Origin: Spirodela intermedia
Lineage: Eukaryota > Streptophyta > Magnoliopsida > Alismatales > Araceae
DNA length: 50,963 bases
Assembly (NCBI GenBank): GCA_902729315.2
Contig: CACVBZ020000046.1
Span: 1-50,963 of the forward strand
Reading direction: 5' to 3'
Under the pieces are notes generated by a model. The model had not been told where the DNA came from and made no database searches. It worked only from the letters and a program-made list of their open reading frames with translations. Positions 46,882-50,963 of the stretch are shown in pieces. The position numbers were made by a program, and so were the translations under genes. Each line of letters opens with the position of its first letter. Position 1 is the first letter of the stretch.

Positions 46882-46971
<90 letters not shown>

Positions 46972-47718
46972 CGGGAAGGAATGTGTACCTTTTTCTTCCC
47001 CTGCCGCCTGTCGCCGACCGAGCTCGGACAGGTCGATGTCAATCTGAAAGGCTCCACAATCGCGGAAACCTTCGACGGCGTCCGGAGGCCGTCTGCCGCC
47101 GCCGCCGCCGCCGCCGCCATCACAACGTCCTGGGAAGAAGAAGAAGAAGCGACAACCTGAGCTCAACGGGCGCAGCAACAGTCCATCACCATCACGGGCC
47201 AGCGAGGAGAGCCCCGCGGAGAGAGAACACGGAAGCCACAGATTGGAGGACGAAGAAGGGAACACTCGAGACAGCTCGTGACGCCATTAACGCCGGATGG
47301 CGCGGAGCCATCAAGCCTCCTTGAAGAGGGAGATCGCCGGAGATATTCCTAGCCGACGAGAATCTGAAGAAGGGGAGTCCTCTCCCCCCCCCTCCCTCCT
47401 CCCTCGGAGGACAAAGCGGGTATAGAAATTAATAAAAAAATGGGCGGCGGCAGATCGGCAGCGTCCGTCGCAGCAGAATCGACCGCATCCATTGCCCTCC
47501 CTCCTCCGCCGTCCAACCAACAGTGGAGGCAGTTTCTCGCGGATACCCCGGCGATGGCGAGTAATTACAGTGGGACTCCTTGGTAAGTGGTCTCGTGACG
47601 CGTGTGCACCTTCCACAAGCCCTCCCTCTTCCTGGATAGCAGACCACAAGCGGGGACCTACCGCCACCCCGCACTCCCCCCCACCCACCAGGGGGGAGAG
47701 AGAGACAGACAGACAGAC

Positions 47719-47759
<41 letters not shown>

Positions 47760-48295
47760 AATGCAGAAGGAAAGTGGTCGCTACGTCTAAGAAACTACGA
47801 GGAAGGGAAGGGGAAGAAGACCAGGGAACTGACCTTGTTCGATCTGAAGACGGTGGGGGATCTGGCGGCGGCCGGCGTCGATCTCGGAGAAGACCGCGGC
47901 AGCAGGACCGGATCTCCGCGCAGGTGCGCGGTGGTCTTCTGGCGCCTCTTCGGGGGGGGGGAGGGCGCCGACCAGCCGTCGTCGCAGAGAGCTCCCGACG
48001 CCGCCGATCTGCCGCTCCAGGAGAGCGGTGTCGTCGGACTGGCGCGCTTGTCCGCCTTCTCCTCCTCCTCCTCCTCCTCCTCCGGCCGGGGCATCCTCGG
48101 CGGCGCCGGCGCGATCTGCGTCCTTCTCGGCGCCGGCGCGGAGAGCTCCGAGACCGGGACCGACGATCCGAAGGTCTTCGAGCGGGAGAGCCAGATCAGC
48201 AGCTTCGCTACCACGGCGATGTCCTCCTCGGCGCGCGCCAGGAACTCGCCGTCTCCGTCCTCCTCTTCCTGCTCCCTTGTCGCGTGGCACTCCAT
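45505..48295 (-). CDS. Uncharacterised plant protein with short coiled coil and C-terminal DLN motif, 5 exons
   Basis: Exons in transcript order: 47834-48295, 46989-47129, 46624-46686, 46397-46465, 45505-45687. All are multiples of three and joined in phase 0, giving 305 residues. I do not recognise a named domain. The N-terminus (MECHATREQEEEDGDGEFLA) leads to a helix, AVVAKLLIWLSRSKTFG. A Pro/Ser-rich stretch follows (PRRTQIAP, TPLSWSG) with an acidic Glu run, then basic PPKRRQK. Exon 2 encodes a run of eight alanines. Exons 3 and 4 encode a heptad-like coiled coil (VMELRAMKDFLLQEQAELRK, ELARQEEIYSVLLEENSSLK). The C-terminus is Pro-rich and ends FPFDLNRSPDDEI, where DLN resembles an EAR repressor motif. 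A nuclear regulatory role is inference. Three introns carry long sense CT arrays. Confidence 0.8.
46359..46391. repeat. (GA)n array in last intron of the DLN-motif gene
   Basis: About 30 bases of GA on the + strand, CT in the sense strand, immediately after the splice donor of the exon 46397-46465. Confidence 0.92.
46884..46970. repeat. (GA)n array in intron 2 of the DLN-motif gene
   Basis: About 85 bases of GA with three GAAAG interruptions, CT-rich in the sense strand. Confidence 0.95.
47096..47120. repeat. (GCC)n coding trinucleotide repeat (poly-Ala)
   Basis: Eight GCC units on the + strand encode eight alanines on the minus strand in exon 2 of the DLN-motif gene. Confidence 0.9.
47719..47758. 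repeat. (GA)n array in intron 1 of the DLN-motif gene
   Basis: About 38 bases of GA next to four ACAG units (47702-47720); CT in the sense strand. Confidence 0.95.
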
Positions 48296-48350
48296 GCCGA
48301 GAAACCTTAGATAACACCGAGAAAAGTGCGCCTGTCTAGATGTTCCAGAT

Positions 48351-48386
<36 letters not shown>

Positions 48387-50963
48387 TGAAAGGGGCCGGT
48401 GGGAGAGGAGTGGGCGTGGGGGGGCCAGGAAAAGACCCAAACCTTGCGGTGGCGTCGTGGCCTTTACCGGTGGTTGGGGGTGGAGAGAGCGAGAAGCTGG
48501 GTGTGGGAATGTGGTGGAGCCCATTTTGACTGACGCGCGTCGCTATGCGGCGCGCCATCAGATCAGCGCCGCACCAGCGGCTGTCCACGCTTGGATTCTT
48601 TCCTCGATGACAATCCACATATCCGGAAAGATCGAAGAAAAAGCAACATCTAATCTCTACGAATAATTATCCCTTAAAGAAGTCGGAAAACAAAATAGAC
48701 ATGTAAATATCGGGCTTTTGTTAAAAAAATCCACTCCCTTTATTCCTTCTGAAACGATGGCTTCCCCCTCTGAAAAGCCGAACCAAAACACGAGTAACGA
48801 TCACCACATTCTTCTTTCTTTTTTCCTTTTTATTAAGAATAAAAATGTGACCCAAGCTATCAGATCGAAAAACTGGCCTGAAAAGTCAACCCACGAACAG
48901 ATTTTCCAGAATTGGCCACGTGATCAATTATTTGAAACACCCAATACACACGGGCACCGACCAGCAGGTTCCTATTCACAGCTGAAAACATGGATTCAGT
49001 TGGTATCCAATCCAGATTTACCTGATAATTCTCATTTCTCCTTCGCTAATACCCCCTGGGGATGAGATTAGAAGGCGATTAAGCTCAGCTCTTGCTGTCA
49101 GAAATAGCTTCAGAGAACGCGGGCATTGGAGTCTGTTTGAGCCATTCAAGCATTTGGTTTGTTAGCACTGATGGAAGATAAATGGTTTGTAAGCAAAGGA
49201 AATCACCCAAATTAGCAAACTTATGAAGCATATGGATCATGGGAAGGAATTAAATGGTGATATTGTATTAGATAAGATTAAGTAAATGGAGATTGCTGTA
49301 GAAGAACACCATTCAAGGAAACGAGAAAAATCTCAAGATTGGTGACCCAGAAGAGATGAAAGCACAAGGAATGAGATATTCTCAGTCTGCAACTCCAGGA
49401 AATGATGAGTAATACGAATTTGTTTCCCTTTGTGAGATTTCTGCTGCGTCATGCATGGAAAATCAGAGAAGACCCGTAGAAATGGAAAGATGCTTCGAGT
49501 GTATGATCTCATAGATGCATAACCACTAATAGAAATTTCAAGTTGAAAGAATTAGTTTGTAAGCTGAAGACTGTAAGAGTGTGCAGGAAACAGTGATGGG
49601 AGTGGTAGATGAATTCTGGTCCCGGAGAACTCCAACTCGTATCATTTCGCTGGCCGTTGACATTCATGAATTCAACAAGTAAATATACCACCAATAAGTT
49701 ATTTTCGCGCACTGGAAAGCATTAAGAAAGAGATGACATTATTATTATTCCGTAAATAACTGAAAATATGACAAAGTCCAGAGGAAGCAAGACGTTGCAA
49801 AATCTTGTTTGGAGCATGTGCACCAAAGAGTGAAAATGAGAAATGGATCAATAAAGTAGAAAATTAACCAAAAAAATAGAGTACTCGTAGTGGTAAAATG
49901 CGTCCGCAGAAAAAAAGTAAATATTCTCGTTTTTTTTTATCATATATCCATTTTTACAATGGTGGGAACATCAAGTTACATGTGAATGTGAATGCCAATG
50001 TTCACACATGCAAGCCCAAAATCTCTGCATCGACACGCCATTATGCATTCATGGATACATCTCCAGAAATTTTCTGAGTGTTATCATGAAGAGTATGTAG
50101 AGGGCAAGGTAAAAGATACCATGGGTAAACAAGTATTCTATAGAAAGGTGGACGTCGTCTTTGTCATACAATGAAGAGAAATTTACTTATCATCCATAAA
50201 ATATTTCTCACAAGTAATCCTAGGAATAACGAAGAAAAAAGGAAGAATAGACACCTTTAGAGACTCCTAGAGCCATCCTTGCTATTTCAATGTAGCACGC
50301 CGAAATGTGTTCAAAGGATATTCTTTCTGATGCATTAATCGTCAACGGAATGCCATCTAACTTTTCTTGAATGCCCCCTCACTTATTATGGACATTTTTT
50401 TCCTTCATGATCCCCAAGTCTTGGAATGCGGATGTTTTTTACTCGCCGTCTTCAGACAGTTTTTTTTTTTTTTTTTTTTTTTTTACATTTTTCTCAATCA
50501 TTGGGGTGCCACAGAAGAGATTGTAAAATCCCTTGATAAAATAATCCTGAACATCTCATATTAATGGTGCTGTAAGGACTAGTTTCTCCTAAATACAAAT
50601 GATATAATTTCCTCATTAAATTTTCTGCAATCTTTTTCTAGTTAAAATTAATTATTTGATTGTGTATCCATTCAGGCTTTCTGGACAGGAGATCTCCGTT
50701 GGTATGAAAGTGCATTAGTGTTTGACAAGAAACCTTGCCCTCCTCTCCTATTCTACCTTATTCCAGTCCTAAAGATGATCAGGTTCTCTCCAGCCCTGAT
50801 ACCCAATGTGGACTTGGAGCAAAACCTTCAGAACTAAAAAAAAGCATAAACATTTCAAGAAACTAGATTTGCATAAACATTTCAAGAAACTAGAACTAGA
50901 ATTCCATTTCTACATCAAAAAAGGCCAAAAAAGCATAAGCATTTTAGGCAAAGACGGATAACA
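48296..50963. other. Right-end region without recognised genes
   Basis: Starts with the leader/promoter of the DLN-motif gene, including a GA array at 48352-48384. From 48650 on it is AT-rich, with a poly-T run (50460-50484) and a short tandem repeat (24-base unit GCATAAACATTTCAAGAAAC plus TAGA, at 50844 and 50871). No frame with family resemblance was found. A 54-codon open stretch without ATG at 50677-50838 was considered and left uncalled. Confidence 0.6.
48352..48384. repeat. (GA)n array in leader of the DLN-motif gene
   Basis: About 32 bases of GA, 57-89 bases before the minus-strand start codon; CT in the sense strand. Confidence 0.92.

Noticed and set aside
47492-48310. 272-codon plus-strand open frame
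   Set aside because: Antisense of exon 1 of the DLN-motif gene plus a GA repeat; composition is simple Arg/Arg-Pro.
50677-50838. 54-codon open stretch after an acceptor-like CAG (FWTGDLRWYESALVF...)
   Set aside because: No start codon, no recognised family and no neighbouring exon; could be a chance frame or a last exon of an unknown gene, so left uncalled.

Overview
The window is nuclear DNA from a flowering plant. The evidence is spliced genes with plant-specific families (PLATZ, PADRE/DUF4228, MIP1-zipper/DUF547, DTX-type MATE, ALF4), GT-AG introns with pyrimidine-rich acceptors, TGGGCC 'site II' promoter motifs, Ty1-copia debris and many long CT/GA microsatellites. I cannot name the species.

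Layout. 1-1064: 3' part of a PLATZ zinc-binding gene whose preceding intron holds a long TATC microsatellite. 3435-4010: intronless PADRE gene. 4670-5280: CT-rich minisatellite with higher-order structure. 6960-11756: DUF547 gene (+), first exon not phase-compatible with the rest. 12650-15537: eight-exon MATE transporter (-), sharing a 421-bp divergent promoter with a nine-exon Rab escort protein gene (+, 15959-20802). 21404-24480: nine-exon five-pass membrane protein gene (-), disrupted by a 43-bp tandem duplication in exon 4. 24.9-33.1 kb: AT-rich, repeat-filled zone with a broken copy of MATE exon 1, fragments of two copia elements, a 3.2-kb inverted repeat lying inside one of them, and a pair of about 0.6-kb direct repeats at its outer edges. 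34120-36387: four-exon PP2C (-). 38480-38884: small uncharacterised plant protein (+). 40350-45249: 14-exon ALF4/glomulin-type gene (+) with one GC-AG intron. 45505-48295: five-exon gene (-) for an uncharacterised protein with a short coiled coil and a C-terminal DLN motif. 48296-50963: no gene recognised.

The genes are unrelated neighbours and form no pathway cluster. Relations visible in the DNA are the divergent MATE/REP pair, convergent pairs (DUF547/MATE, REP/membrane protein, ALF4/DLN protein), and the MATE exon fragment about 10.6 kb from its likely parent. Exon borders were placed by hand from splice signals, reading phase and family knowledge; phases agree throughout except for the two problems noted (DUF547 exon 1, membrane-protein exon 4).

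I found no clearly new biological system. The best leads are the frameshifting 43-bp duplication, the nested inverted repeat with unequal CpG decay in its arms, the higher-order minisatellite, and the consistent sense-strand pyrimidine orientation of intronic CT/GA arrays.
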